Shown here: positions 49,612 to 58,034 of the stretch, in pieces
How the letters are laid out: every line of letters starts with the position of its first letter
Position numbering within the stretch: position 1 is the stretch's first letter
DNA from: an uncultured Eubacteriales bacterium
GTDB taxonomy: Bacteria > Bacillota > Clostridia > Oscillospirales > Acutalibacteraceae
Reading direction: 5' to 3'
Length of the DNA: 64,000 bases
Assembly: GCA_934486615.1 (NCBI GenBank)
Contig: CAKSQO010000010.1
Coordinates: 1 to 64,000, forward strand
Position numbers and translations under genes: made by a program
The notes under the pieces: generated by a model
Databases searched by the model: none
What the model was told of the DNA's origin: nothing
Seen by the model: only the letters and a program-made list of their open reading frames with translations

Positions 49612-50621
49612 CACTTTATACTCTGCATGAAGTCGTGCAGAGCGAAAACTTCGCTTGAGATCGAGTCGAACTCGTCGGGAGTGATGGACTGCTGACCGTC
49701 GCTGAGAGCGTTTGCGGGGTCGTTGTGGACTTCGATCATAAGTCCGTCAACGCCTGCCGCGACCGCTGCCATCGAAAGCGGGCGAATGAGCTTTGCAAAG
49801 CCCGCAGCGTGCGACGGGTCGACGATTATCGGCAGGTGGGTGCGCTCCTTGAGCACGGGAACGGCGGAGATGTCGAGCGTGTTGCGGGTCGCAGTTTCGA
49901 ACGTGCGGATTCCGCGCTCGCAGAGAATGACCTTGTCGTTGCCGCCCGCCATAATGTACTCGGCGCTCATCAGCGTCTCTTCAATCGTATTGGCCAGACC
50001 GCGCTTGAGCAGAATGGGCTTGTCCGTGTGCCCGAGCGCCTTGAGCATTTCAAAGTTCTGCATATTTCTTGCGCCGACCTGAATGATGTCGACGTCGGCG
50101 AAGAGGTCAAAGTCGGACATCGCCATGATCTCGGTTACGATCGGAATGTCGGCGTATTTCTTGGCCTTCAGCAGCAGCTGAATACCCTCGCCGCGCAGCC
50201 CCTGGAAGGAGTATGGCGAGGTGCGGGGCTTGAACGCGCCGCCGCGCAGGAACGCAGCGCCGGCTTTCTTTATGCGCTCGGCGATGCCGCAGATCTGCTC
50301 CTCGCTCTCGACCGAGCAGGGGCCCGCCATGAGGGTCATGGTGCCGCCGCCTATCTGACGGCCGGCTATGTTGAAGACGCTGTCGTCGTTGTGGAACTTG
50401 CGGTTAGCCTTCTTATACGGCTCGGCGATGCGCTTTACGCTCTCGACTATCTTGTTGGCGCCGATCTTGCGTTCGTCAACGCTGAGCGTGTCGCCGATAA
50501 GGCCGAGGACGGTCTTGTCCGTGCCCTGCCAGATGTTGACGGAAACGTCGTTTTCTCTTTCGATTTCCTTTATAAAACGGTTAATATCTTCCTGAGCGGC
50601 TTTTTTAAGTACAATAATCAT
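49611..50621 (-). CDS. aroF: 3-deoxy-7-phosphoheptulonate (DAHP) synthase
   Basis: It condenses phosphoenolpyruvate and erythrose 4-phosphate, the first pathway step. The 336-residue protein has an N-terminal ferredoxin-like regulatory domain (1-70), as in the Thermotoga and Bacillota enzymes. The barrel follows with MAGPCSVES and RGGAFKPRTSPYSFQG. The regulatory domain is where tyrosine or phenylalanine is expected to inhibit. It overlaps the aroE-aroK fusion by 4 bases. Confidence 0.94.
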   Translation of the reverse strand: MIIVLKKAAQEDINRFIKEIERENDVSVNIWQGTDKTVLGLIGDTLSVDERKIGANKIVESVKRIAEPYKKANRKFHNDDSVFNIAGRQIGGGTMTLMAGPCSVESEEQICGIAERIKKAGAAFLRGGAFKPRTSPYSFQGLRGEGIQLLLKAKKYADIPIVTEIMAMSDFDLFADVDIIQVGARNMQNFEMLKALGHTDKPILLKRGLANTIEETLMSAEYIMAGGNDKVILCERGIRTFETATRNTLDISAVPVLKERTHLPIIVDPSHAAGFAKLIRPLSMAAVAAGVDGLMIEVHNDPANALSDGQQSITPDEFDSISSEVFALHDFMQSIK

Positions 50622-51940
50622 AATTTGCTTTTGATCCTCTCTGCTACTGCGGCGGGCTCACCCACCGCGTTTATCTCAATGTCGGCCGCTTTTTTGTAAA
50701 GCGGCAGTCTGTCGTTATAGAGCTTTTCCGCCTGCGGCCCGTAAAGCGGGCGTGTGCGGTCGTTTTTGAGCCTTTCGGCGATAGTTTCGAGAGGAGCGTT
50801 CATAAACACTCTTTTAACGCCCTCACGCTCAAAGCACTCGGCGTTGCGCTCAAAAGTCATGGCGCCGCCGCCGACTGCGATGACCGTGCGCCTGCGAGCG
50901 GCCGCTTCAAGGCAGCTTTTGTGCTCCTCGTCGCGGAAGTACGCTTCGCCGAAGCGGTCGAATATCTCGCTTGTCGTAAGGCCCAGACGCCGCTGAGTTT
51001 CCTCATCGGTGTCAATGAAATCGAAGCCGAGGCTTTTTGCGAGCAGCCTGCCCACGGTGGTTTTGCCGCAGCCCATAAAACCGAACAGGACTATGCTTCC
51101 GTCGCCCTGTTCGCGAATAAATCGCCGCACCATCTCTGCGTGAGAGTCGGCGATAAGCCGTGCTATGTCGGCCTCGTCAAATTGAGCCGAGTACCATATC
51201 TCGTGCGAGCGCACGGCCTGACGGACGAGCATCGACATACCGCCCTCGGCAGGTATGCCATGCTCCCGTGCGTATCGCATTATCATCGTTTCTTCGGGGT
51301 TGTATATCAGGTCAAAGAGAGCCTTGCAGCCCTCGAGCTGATCCTTTTTAAGAGGGGACGCGTCCGTGTTCGGCCACATACCGACGGGGGTGGCGTTGAC
51401 GACAAGGTCGTACCCGCCGCGAACGTCGGCAATGGCGACTGCCTTTGCCCCGTGGCCGAGCTCTGCGGCCAGAGCCGCGCCCTTTTCGCTGCGGGAGGCA
51501 ACAGTCACGCGCCCGCCCGCTTTTACGGCCTCGGCGGCAACGGTACGCGCCGCTCCGCCGCAGCCGAGCACGAGCACGCTGCCGTCAAGGCGCATACCCG
51601 CCGCTTCGAGCGCGGAGGTGAAGCCGCAGCCGTCGGTGTTGAAGCCGGTGTGAGCGCCGTCTTCCTCACGCTTTACGCAGTTGACCGCGCCGAAGGCCGC
51701 GGCGCAGCCGTCAAGCGATGAAAGCATGGGAATAATGCTCTGCTTGTGCGGGATGGTGACGTTAAAGCCGTCAAGCGCGGAGAGGGTACGCTCATACTCC
51801 GCTTTGAGCGCGTCGGGGGAGACATCGAGCCGAACATAATCGGCGTCAAGGCCGCTGAGCTCAAAAAGCTGCGTGTGGATAAAATCCGACATACTGTGCC
51901 CGACAGGGTGTCCTATAACTGCAAAATGCTTTTTTGCCAC
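50618..51940 (-). CDS. Fused shikimate dehydrogenase-shikimate kinase
   Basis: One 440-residue frame carries two enzymes of consecutive steps. Residues about 1-265 are AroE: VIGHPVGHSMSDF, NVTIPHKQ, GCGGAARTV and NATPVGM. Residues about 275-440 are AroK: FGFMGCGKTTVGR (P-loop), DFIDTDEE and GGGAMTFERN. No stop or frame shift separates them. The GTG at 51940 has GGGGA 8 bases upstream; the ATG at 51955 lacks a ribosome site. It is the first gene of the aromatic operon. Confidence 0.92.
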   Translation of the reverse strand: MAKKHFAVIGHPVGHSMSDFIHTQLFELSGLDADYVRLDVSPDALKAEYERTLSALDGFNVTIPHKQSIIPMLSSLDGCAAAFGAVNCVKREEDGAHTGFNTDGCGFTSALEAAGMRLDGSVLVLGCGGAARTVAAEAVKAGGRVTVASRSEKGAALAAELGHGAKAVAIADVRGGYDLVVNATPVGMWPNTDASPLKKDQLEGCKALFDLIYNPEETMIMRYAREHGIPAEGGMSMLVRQAVRSHEIWYSAQFDEADIARLIADSHAEMVRRFIREQGDGSIVLFGFMGCGKTTVGRLLAKSLGFDFIDTDEETQRRLGLTTSEIFDRFGEAYFRDEEHKSCLEAAARRRTVIAVGGGAMTFERNAECFEREGVKRVFMNAPLETIAERLKNDRTRPLYGPQAEKLYNDRLPLYKKAADIEINAVGEPAAVAERIKSKL

Positions 51941-51955
51941 GGCCAGATTCCCCAT

Positions 51956-52111
51956 TTTTAAAACTAAAATTTGTAAAAAACTATTGACAAAACCGACATG
52001 TAAACATACAATTTGTTTGTACAAACCGATGTGGACTAATAATAACACATTATTATATTGTGTGTCTACTTGCATTTTGTAAGAATAATCTCAGGTTAGG
52101 AGAGCTTTTTT
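51956..52111. promoter_or_regulatory. Divergent promoter region of the aro operon and acpP
   Basis: For acpP, TTGACA (51984-51989) and TACAAT (52007-52012) are 17 bases apart. A perfect palindrome GTTTGTACAAAC (52015-52026) lies just behind the -10 box, the position of an operator. For the aro operon the minus strand offers weaker boxes (TATAAT complement near 52052-52057). GGAGAG precedes the acpP start. Confidence 0.65.
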
Positions 52112-52342
52112 ATGGTTTTTGACAAGATTAGAGAAATATTGGCCGATCAGTTCGACGTCGACGCCGATGAAATCACCGCCGATACCGATATCGAGCAGGA
52201 ATTCCAGGCCGACAGCCTTGACATTGTCGACCTGATGATGTCCATCGAGGACGAGTTCGACATTGAAGTTCCCGACTCTGCCGTTGACGAGATTAAGACC
52301 GTCGGCGACCTCGTGAAATTCATCGAGAGCAATCAGCAGTAA
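52112..52342 (+). CDS. acpP: Acyl carrier protein
   Basis: The 76-residue acidic protein has the phosphopantetheine attachment serine in QADSLDIVDLMM (Ser at about 35) and the usual four-helix layout. It carries fatty acyl chains during synthesis. No fab genes are adjacent. Its own promoter and terminator make it a single-gene unit. Confidence 0.95.
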   Translation: MVFDKIREILADQFDVDADEITADTDIEQEFQADSLDIVDLMMSIEDEFDIEVPDSAVDEIKTVGDLVKFIESNQQ

Positions 52343-52362
52343 TTTGCCCGGACAATAATCAG

Positions 52363-52395
52363 AAAAACCGTTTTGTCCAAAGCAAGCGGTTTTTT
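52363..52395 (+). terminator. Terminator of acpP
   Basis: AAAAACCG/CGGTTTTT with a 16-base loop is followed by more T. It ends 28 bases before proS, so proS may also be reached by read-through. Confidence 0.75.
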
Positions 52396-52422
52396 ATTGT
52401 CGGAGCGTTTAAGGAGAAAACT

Positions 52423-53859
52423 ATGGCAGAAAACAAAATGGTTGAAGCTATAACTTCAATGGATACCGACTTCGCCCAATGGTACACCGACATCTGCAAG
52501 AAAGCGGAGCTTGTCGAGTACACCAGCGTAAAGGGCTGCATGGTCATCAGACCCTACGGCTACGCTATCTGGGAGAATATTCAGCATATCCTCGACGGTA
52601 TGTTCAAGGCCACCGGGCACGAGAACGTGTGCATGCCGATGTTCATTCCCGAGAGCCTGCTTGAAAAGGAAAAGGATCACGTCGAGGGCTTCGCTCCCGA
52701 GGTTGCATGGGTGACCTACGGCGGCAGCGAGAAGCTCGACGAGCGCCTTTGCGTCCGCCCGACGTCAGAGACGCTTTTCTGCGAGCACTATGCAAACATC
52801 GTCCATTCCTATCGCGACCTGCCGAAGCTGTACAACCAGTGGGTCAACGTCGTCAGATGGGAAAAGACGACCCGCCCGTTCCTGCGCTCGAGGGAGTTCC
52901 TCTGGCAGGAGGGACACACCATTCACGCGACCCCCGAGGAGGCTGTTGAGGAGACCGAGCGTATGCTCAACCTCTACGCCGAGTTCTGCGAAAAGTACCT
53001 CGCCATTCCTGTCATAAAGGGTAAAAAGACCGAGTCCGACAAGTTCGCGGGCGCCGTTTCGACTTACGCTATCGAGGCGCTTATGCACGACGGCAAAGCG
53101 CTGCAGGCGGGCACCTCGCACTATTTCGGCGACGGCTTCGCCAAGGCGTTCGGCATCGAATTTACCGATAAGAATAATAAGAAGGTCAACCCGTTCCAGA
53201 CCTCGTGGGGTATGACGACCCGCCTTATCGGCGCTATCATTATGACCCACGGCGACGACAACGGCCTTGTTCTGCCGCCCGCGGTCGCGCCTGTTCAGGC
53301 TGTCATCATTCCGATTGCGAGCCACAAGCCCGGCGTGCTCGAAAAGGCTGCCGAGCTTAAAGAGAGGCTTGCTTCCCGCTTCCGCGTAAAGGTCGACGAC
53401 AGCGACAACTCGCCCGGCTGGAAGTTCAGCGAGTACGAAATGAAGGGCGTGCCCGTCAGAATTGAGATCGGCCCGCGCGACATCGAGAACAACTGTTGCG
53501 TGCTCGTCACCCGCCACGACCGGCAGAAGACGACAGTTTCGCTCGACGAGCTTGAAAGCGTGCTCGAGCAGAAGCTGCAGGACGTCCGCGACGGCATCTA
53601 CGCCAAAGCGCTCGCCAACCGCGAAAGACGTACCTATGCCTGCACCGACCTCGAGTCCGTCACCAAGGCGCTCGAGGAGAACGGCGACGGCTTCGTCAAG
53701 GCTATGTGGTGCGGCGATGAGGCCTGCGAGGACGAGGTCAAGGAGAAGACGGGAGTCGGCTCGCGCTGTATTCCGCTTGTTCAGGAGCACCTGTCCGACC
53801 GCTGCGTCTGCTGCGGCAAGCCCGCGAAGTACATGGTCTACTGGGGCAAGGCGTACTGA
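52423..53859 (+). CDS. proS: Prolyl-tRNA synthetase, short (type 3) form
   Basis: The 478-residue class II synthetase lacks the editing insertion of the long bacterial form and matches the archaeal/eukaryal-like type found in many Clostridia. Visible are RPTSETLFCEHYANIV (motif 2 region), FLRSREFLWQEGHTIHAT and the GTSHYFGDGFAKAFGIEF segment, then an anticodon-binding domain and a C-terminal cysteine-rich zinc-like part (CVCCGKPAKYMVYWGKAY). It charges tRNA-Pro. AAGGAG precedes the ATG. Confidence 0.95.
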   Translation: MAENKMVEAITSMDTDFAQWYTDICKKAELVEYTSVKGCMVIRPYGYAIWENIQHILDGMFKATGHENVCMPMFIPESLLEKEKDHVEGFAPEVAWVTYGGSEKLDERLCVRPTSETLFCEHYANIVHSYRDLPKLYNQWVNVVRWEKTTRPFLRSREFLWQEGHTIHATPEEAVEETERMLNLYAEFCEKYLAIPVIKGKKTESDKFAGAVSTYAIEALMHDGKALQAGTSHYFGDGFAKAFGIEFTDKNNKKVNPFQTSWGMTTRLIGAIIMTHGDDNGLVLPPAVAPVQAVIIPIASHKPGVLEKAAELKERLASRFRVKVDDSDNSPGWKFSEYEMKGVPVRIEIGPRDIENNCCVLVTRHDRQKTTVSLDELESVLEQKLQDVRDGIYAKALANRERRTYACTDLESVTKALEENGDGFVKAMWCGDEACEDEVKEKTGVGSRCIPLVQEHLSDRCVCCGKPAKYMVYWGKAY

Positions 53860-53868
53860 TAACTTGAT

Positions 53869-53915
53869 ATTAAGCACAAACACCGCTTAGCTTTATATTA
53901 AACACAAACACCGCT
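53869..53915 (+). repeat. Short tandem repeat after proS
   Basis: TATTAAGCACAAACACCGCT and TATTAAACACAAACACCGCT lie 26 bases apart (53870 and 53896). The second copy forms the left arm of the terminator, so this looks like a duplication of terminator sequence. Confidence 0.55.
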
Positions 53916-53952
53916 GATGCTTCGGTACAAGTGTCGGCGGTGTTCTTTTTTG
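53907..53952 (+). terminator. Terminator of proS
   Basis: AACACCGC/GCGGTGTT (53907-53914 with 53937-53944) with a 22-base loop is followed by CTTTTTT. Confidence 0.75.
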
Positions 53953-54201
53953 CATTTTAACGGTGCGATATATTTTTTCGACGGCACAAAAACAGCGGTG
54001 CGTTACAACAATTTCAAAAAGCTGTCCGACTGCGCGTTGCGGCGGCCTTTATTTTTACTGTATAGAAATTATCTTCAACCTAAATCTGTTCAATCCACCG
54101 CAAATTTAGTATATATTGCACAAATTGTATTATGAAAATCAGCGTTTTAACGATGAAAACGCTGATTTTTGCGACACAAGCAAAACAAAATCATATTTTT
54201 A
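53953..54201. other. AT-rich non-coding interval before the S10 promoter
   Basis: No supportable gene is seen. It contains a short hairpin-forming repeat, TCAGCGTTTT and AAAACGCTGA (around 54140 and 54155), that could act as a terminator ahead of the ribosomal operon. Confidence 0.45.
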
Positions 54202-54230
54202 TTGACATAAACCGCGCGTTGTGGTACTAT
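54202..54230 (+). promoter_or_regulatory. Promoter of the S10 ribosomal protein operon
   Basis: TTGACA (54202-54207) and TACTAT (54225-54230) are exactly 17 bases apart. About 300 bases of untranslated leader separate it from rpsJ. A second TTGACA/TATAAT pair (54422-54453) has a 20-base gap and is weaker. Confidence 0.75.
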
Positions 54231-54236
54231 TATCAG

Positions 54237-54515
54237 GCACGCGTGTGTGAAAACGTGTGCAGATATGCGTTGATGCGGGAGGTGGCCGACCCTCTGAGGC
54301 CGGGGAATTTCCGCGGAGTATGTCCGATTTCAAACCGGGCGATCAAAACCTTACAAGATGCCGAAATCAAGCATCAATCCCGGATTTGTTTTGTCAAAAG
54401 CTATGGCATGGCCAGAGGTACTTGACAACCTGATACAAGTCCGGTTTTATAATGCAAACGGGTGAAACACCCGGCAGCGTGTAAAGTTTTACCGTGAGCC
54501 CGCCAAATCTTTAAG
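54237..54515 (+). promoter_or_regulatory. Long leader of the S10 operon
   Basis: The leader contains GC-rich inverted segments (for example GGCC/GGCC around 54283-54302 and GGGTG/CACCC at 54461-54473). In Bacillota this position is known to hold a ribosomal protein L4-binding leader that controls the operon. The precise fold was not derived here, so the assignment rests on position and length. Confidence 0.4.
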
Positions 54516-54530
54516 GAGGCGAACTTCACA

Positions 54531-54839
54531 ATGGCAAAGGAAAAGATCAGAATCAGACTGAAAGGCTACGATCACGCTCTCGTCGATCAGGCTGCGGAGA
54601 AGATTGTCGAGACTGCTAAGCGCACCGGCGCTCGCGTTTCGGGTCCCGTACCGCTCCCGACCGAAAAAGAGATCGTTACCATTCTGCGCGCCGTTCATAA
54701 GTATAAGGACAGCCGCGAGCAGTTTGAGAGCAGAACCCACAAAAGGCTTATCGACATTCTCAGACCTTCCAACAAAACCGTTGAGGCTCTGACCAGTCTT
54801 GAGCTTCCAGCCGGCGTCGAATTTGAGATTAAGCTTTAA
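54531..54839 (+). CDS. rpsJ: Ribosomal protein S10
   Basis: The 102-residue protein begins KEKIRIRLKGYDHALVDQAA and contains the loop VSGPVPLPTEKEIVTILRAV that reaches into the 30S head. It is also the NusE antitermination factor. AAGGAGG lies upstream. It opens the S10 operon in the standard bacterial order. Confidence 0.97.
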   Translation: MAKEKIRIRLKGYDHALVDQAAEKIVETAKRTGARVSGPVPLPTEKEIVTILRAVHKYKDSREQFESRTHKRLIDILRPSNKTVEALTSLELPAGVEFEIKL

Positions 54840-54908
54840 TCTTAAAGTAAGGCACGGTATGGTCAAGTCGGTTAACGCCGACCAATAACCAACAAGGAGG
54901 AAATATCA

Positions 54909-55541
54909 ATGAAAAAAGGTATCATCGGCAAGAAGCTCGGTATGACCCAGCTTTTTGACCAGAACGGCAATGTTGTGCCTGTTACCGTCGTTGAAGCAGG
55001 TCCCTGCCTCGTCACTTTCAAGAAGACTCTTGAGAATGACGGCTACGAGGCTGTCCAGCTCGGCTACGGCGACATCAAGGCCAACAAGGTCACCAAGCCC
55101 CTCAAGGGCCACTTCGAGAAGAACGACGTCGCTCCCAAGCGCGTACTTAAAGAGTTCCGTCTCGAGGACATCAGCGCGCTCAATATCGGCGACGTTGTCA
55201 AGAGCGACGCTTTCGCTGAGGGCGAGGCTGTTGACGTAACCGGCACCAGCAAGGGTAAGGGTTACGCAGGCGTTATCAAGCGCCACGGCTTCCAGAGACT
55301 TAAGATGTCTCACGGTACCGGTCCTGTCGCCCGTCACGGCGGCTCGCTCGGCGCCTGCTCTACGCCTTCGCGCGTATATAAGGGACGCAAGATGGCGGGC
55401 CATATGGGCGCCGTCAGATCGACCGTTCAGAATCTCGCGGTTGTCAAGGTTGATGCCGAGAACAATATCATTGCCATCAAGGGCGCCATTCCCGGCCCCA
55501 AGGGCGGATATGTCTTCATCACCGACAGCGTCAAAGCTTAA
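54909..55541 (+). CDS. rplC: Ribosomal protein L3
   Basis: The 210-residue protein has the N-terminal GIIGKKLGMTQLF, the central loop HGFQRLKMSHGTGPVARHGG with the GS-LG region near the peptidyl transferase centre, and the C-terminal GAIPGPKGGYVFI. L3 is an early assembly protein of the 50S subunit. AAGGAGG precedes the ATG. Confidence 0.97.
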   Translation: MKKGIIGKKLGMTQLFDQNGNVVPVTVVEAGPCLVTFKKTLENDGYEAVQLGYGDIKANKVTKPLKGHFEKNDVAPKRVLKEFRLEDISALNIGDVVKSDAFAEGEAVDVTGTSKGKGYAGVIKRHGFQRLKMSHGTGPVARHGGSLGACSTPSRVYKGRKMAGHMGAVRSTVQNLAVVKVDAENNIIAIKGAIPGPKGGYVFITDSVKA

Positions 55542-55558
55542 GGAAAGGGGAGTTACTA

Positions 55559-56182
55559 ATGCCTACTTTGAACGTAGTTGATATGTCCGGCAAGAATGTT
55601 GCCGAGATCACGCTGAACGACGCAGTGTTCGGTATTGAGCCCAACACCGCCGTTATGCACATGGCAGTAGTCAGCTATCTGGCTAACCAGCGTCAGGGCA
55701 CTCAGTCGACCCTTACCCGCACCGAGGTTTCGGGCGGCGGAAGAAAGCCTTGGCGTCAGAAGGGCACCGGTCATGCAAGACAGGGCTCTATCCGCGCTCC
55801 GCAGTGGTATCACGGCGGTGTCGCTCTCGGACCGAAGCCGCGTGAGTACGGCTTTGAGCTGAACAAGAAAGAAAAGAGACTGGCCATCAAGTCCGCTCTC
55901 TCCAGCAAGGTCATCGACAATGCAGTCATCGTGCTTGACGCCCTCACCGTTGAGGACTACAAGACCAAGACCGTTGTCAACTGCCTTAATGCCATCGGCG
56001 CGGCCAAGAAGTCGCTCATCATTCTCGCTGAGAACGATGCAAAGGCTGTCCGCAGCGCCGCCAATATCAAGGGAGTCAAGACCGCGCAGGTCAACACCAT
56101 CAACACCTATGACATTCTTAATGCCGACAGCGTTGTCATCGTTAAGGATGCCGTCAGCAAGCTCGAGGAGGTGTACGCATAA
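55559..56182 (+). CDS. rplD: Ribosomal protein L4
   Basis: The 207-residue protein contains the long exit-tunnel loop TRTEVSGGGRKPWRQKGTGH followed by ARQGSIRAPQW, then the globular domain. L4 often represses its own operon by binding the leader, which makes it the candidate regulator of the leader at 54237. Its stop overlaps the rplW start by one base. Confidence 0.97.
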   Translation: MPTLNVVDMSGKNVAEITLNDAVFGIEPNTAVMHMAVVSYLANQRQGTQSTLTRTEVSGGGRKPWRQKGTGHARQGSIRAPQWYHGGVALGPKPREYGFELNKKEKRLAIKSALSSKVIDNAVIVLDALTVEDYKTKTVVNCLNAIGAAKKSLIILAENDAKAVRSAANIKGVKTAQVNTINTYDILNADSVVIVKDAVSKLEEVYA

Positions 56183-56475
56183 TGAAAGCAGCACGCGATA
56201 TCATTCTTCGCCCGATCATCACCGAGAAGTCGATGCTCGGCGCCGAAGCCAAGAAGTACACCTTTAAGGTAGCCAAGGACGCCACTAAGATCGACGTCGC
56301 TCGCGCCGTTGAGGAAATCTACGGCGTAGAGGTCGTCAAGGTCAACACCGTTAATGTCCGCGGCAAGTCCCGCCGTTACGGTCGCTTCGAGGGAACCACT
56401 CCTTCGTGGAAAAAGGCCACCGTTACCCTGAGCGAGAAATCCAAGAAGATCGAGTTCTTTGAGGGTATGATGTAA
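56182..56475 (+). CDS. rplW: Ribosomal protein L23
   Basis: The 97-residue protein has RDIILRPIITEKSM and the conserved YTFKVAKDATKIDVARAVEE, with the loop VNVRGKSRRYGR that enters the tunnel. L23 is the docking point for trigger factor and SRP at the tunnel exit. Confidence 0.97.
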   Translation: MKAARDIILRPIITEKSMLGAEAKKYTFKVAKDATKIDVARAVEEIYGVEVVKVNTVNVRGKSRRYGRFEGTTPSWKKATVTLSEKSKKIEFFEGMM

Positions 56476-56530
56476 TAATAGGCGATGTATGGGAATTATC
56501 CCGCTAAGCTATTATAAGGAGTGAAATTCA

Positions 56531-57361
56531 ATGGCAATGAAACATTATAAGCCTACTACCCCGGGTTACCGCGGTATGACTACTATTGATTACTCCGGAC
56601 TTTCCAAGGTTGCCCCCGAGAAGAGCCTTCTCGAGCCTATAAAGAAGAATGCCGGCCGCAACAGCTACGGCCGCATCACCGTTAGGCATCGCGGCGGCGG
56701 TAACCGCAAGAAGTACCGTGTAATCGACTTCAAGCGTAACAAGTTCGACGTTCCCGCTACGGTCGTCACCATCGAGTATGATCCGAACCGCAGCGCGTTC
56801 ATCGCTCTTATTCAGTACACTGACGGCGTAAAGAGCTACATCATCGCTCCTGTCGGCCTCAAGGTCGGCGACACCGTCATCAGCAGCACCTCTGCCGATA
56901 TCAAGCCGGGCAATGCGCTCCCGCTTGAGAATATCCCGACCGGTACCTTTATCCACAACATCGAGCTTTATCCCGGCAAGGGCGCTCAGCTTGCCCGTTC
57001 CGCCGGCAACCAGGCTCAGCTGATGGGTAAGGAAAACGGTATGGCTCTGCTTCGTCTGCCCTCCGGCGAGATGAGACAGGTCCCGGTCAAGTGCATGGCT
57101 TCCATCGGACAGGTCAGCAACCCCGAGCACGAGAACGTCAACTACGGCAAGGCCGGACGTAAGCGTCACATGGGTTGGAGACCGACCGTACGCGGTTCCG
57201 TTATGAACCCGTGCGACCACCCGCACGGCGGTGGTGAGGGCAAGTCCCCGATCGGCCGCAGCGGCCCTGTTACCCCGTGGGGCAAGCCCACTCTGGGTTA
57301 CAAGACCCGCGACAAGCACAAGGCATCTGACAAGTATATTGTTAAGCGCCGCACCAAATAA
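56531..57361 (+). CDS. rplB: Ribosomal protein L2
   Basis: The 276-residue protein holds the RNA-binding core RHRGGGNRKKYRVIDFKR and the C-terminal catalytic-site segment NPCDHPHGGGEGKSPIGR with the conserved histidine next to the peptidyl transferase centre. GGAG precedes the ATG. Confidence 0.97.
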   Translation: MAMKHYKPTTPGYRGMTTIDYSGLSKVAPEKSLLEPIKKNAGRNSYGRITVRHRGGGNRKKYRVIDFKRNKFDVPATVVTIEYDPNRSAFIALIQYTDGVKSYIIAPVGLKVGDTVISSTSADIKPGNALPLENIPTGTFIHNIELYPGKGAQLARSAGNQAQLMGKENGMALLRLPSGEMRQVPVKCMASIGQVSNPEHENVNYGKAGRKRHMGWRPTVRGSVMNPCDHPHGGGEGKSPIGRSGPVTPWGKPTLGYKTRDKHKASDKYIVKRRTK

Positions 57362-57384
57362 GTGGAGAGGAGAGCTAAGTAACT

Positions 57385-57660
57385 ATGGGAAGAAGTATTA
57401 AAAAAGGACCTTACGTCCAACCCGTACTGCTGAAGAGAGTTCAGCAGATGAACGACGCCGGTGAAAAGCGCGTTCTCAAGACTTGGAGCCGCTCGTCCAC
57501 TATTTTCCCGGAATTCGTCGGTCACACCTTCGCCGTCCATGACGGCCGCAAGCACGTGCCGGTCTACGTTACCGAGGATATGGTCGGCCATAAGCTGGGC
57601 GAGTTTGCTCCGACGAGAACCTTCAAGGGTCACGCCGGTTCAAAGACGACCAAGAAGTAA
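57385..57660 (+). CDS. rpsS: Ribosomal protein S19
   Basis: The 91-residue protein starts GRSIKKGPYVQPVLLKRV and contains the signature VGHTFAVHDGRKHVPVYVTE and GHKLGEFAPTRTFKGH. It contacts the A-site finger in the 30S head. Confidence 0.97.
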   Translation: MGRSIKKGPYVQPVLLKRVQQMNDAGEKRVLKTWSRSSTIFPEFVGHTFAVHDGRKHVPVYVTEDMVGHKLGEFAPTRTFKGHAGSKTTKK

Positions 57661-57683
57661 TCAGCCGAAAGGAGAGAATACAC

Positions 57684-58019
57684 ATGGAAGCAAGGGCTAC
57701 TCTTAAATTTGCCCGCATTTCGCCTCGCAAGGTGCAGATTGTACTGGATCTTATCCGCAATCAGCCCGTTGACAAGGCCATGGCTATTCTCAAGCATACT
57801 CCCAAGGCTGCTTGCGAGTATCTTGAGAAGCTGCTGAAATCAGCTATCGCCAACGCAGAGACCAACCACAACATGGACGTCTCCAAGCTTTATGTTGCCG
57901 AGTGCATCGCCTGCCCCGGTCCGATTCTCAAGAGAATCCGTCCGCGTGCTCACGGCCGCGCTTATCACATCTACAAGAGAACTTCTCACGTTACCCTGGT
58001 GCTCAGGGAAGCTGAGTAA
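57684..58019 (+). CDS. rplV: Ribosomal protein L22
   Basis: The 111-residue protein has ARISPRKVQIVLDLIRNQPV and the tunnel hairpin ending RIRPRAHGRAYHIYKRTSH. Changes in this hairpin confer macrolide resistance; none is obvious here. AAAGGAG precedes the ATG. Confidence 0.97.
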   Translation: MEARATLKFARISPRKVQIVLDLIRNQPVDKAMAILKHTPKAACEYLEKLLKSAIANAETNHNMDVSKLYVAECIACPGPILKRIRPRAHGRAYHIYKRTSHVTLVLREAE

Positions 58020-58034
58020 GAAGGAGGTTATAAT

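Noticed and set aside
54132..54425. 97-codon plus-strand frame in the S10 leader
   Set aside because: It spans the promoter and leader, has no ribosome site and no recognisable domain.
54422..54453. Second promoter close to rpsJ
   Set aside because: TTGACA and TATAAT are both present but 20 bases apart, too far for a normal sigma-A promoter. Kept only as a remark.
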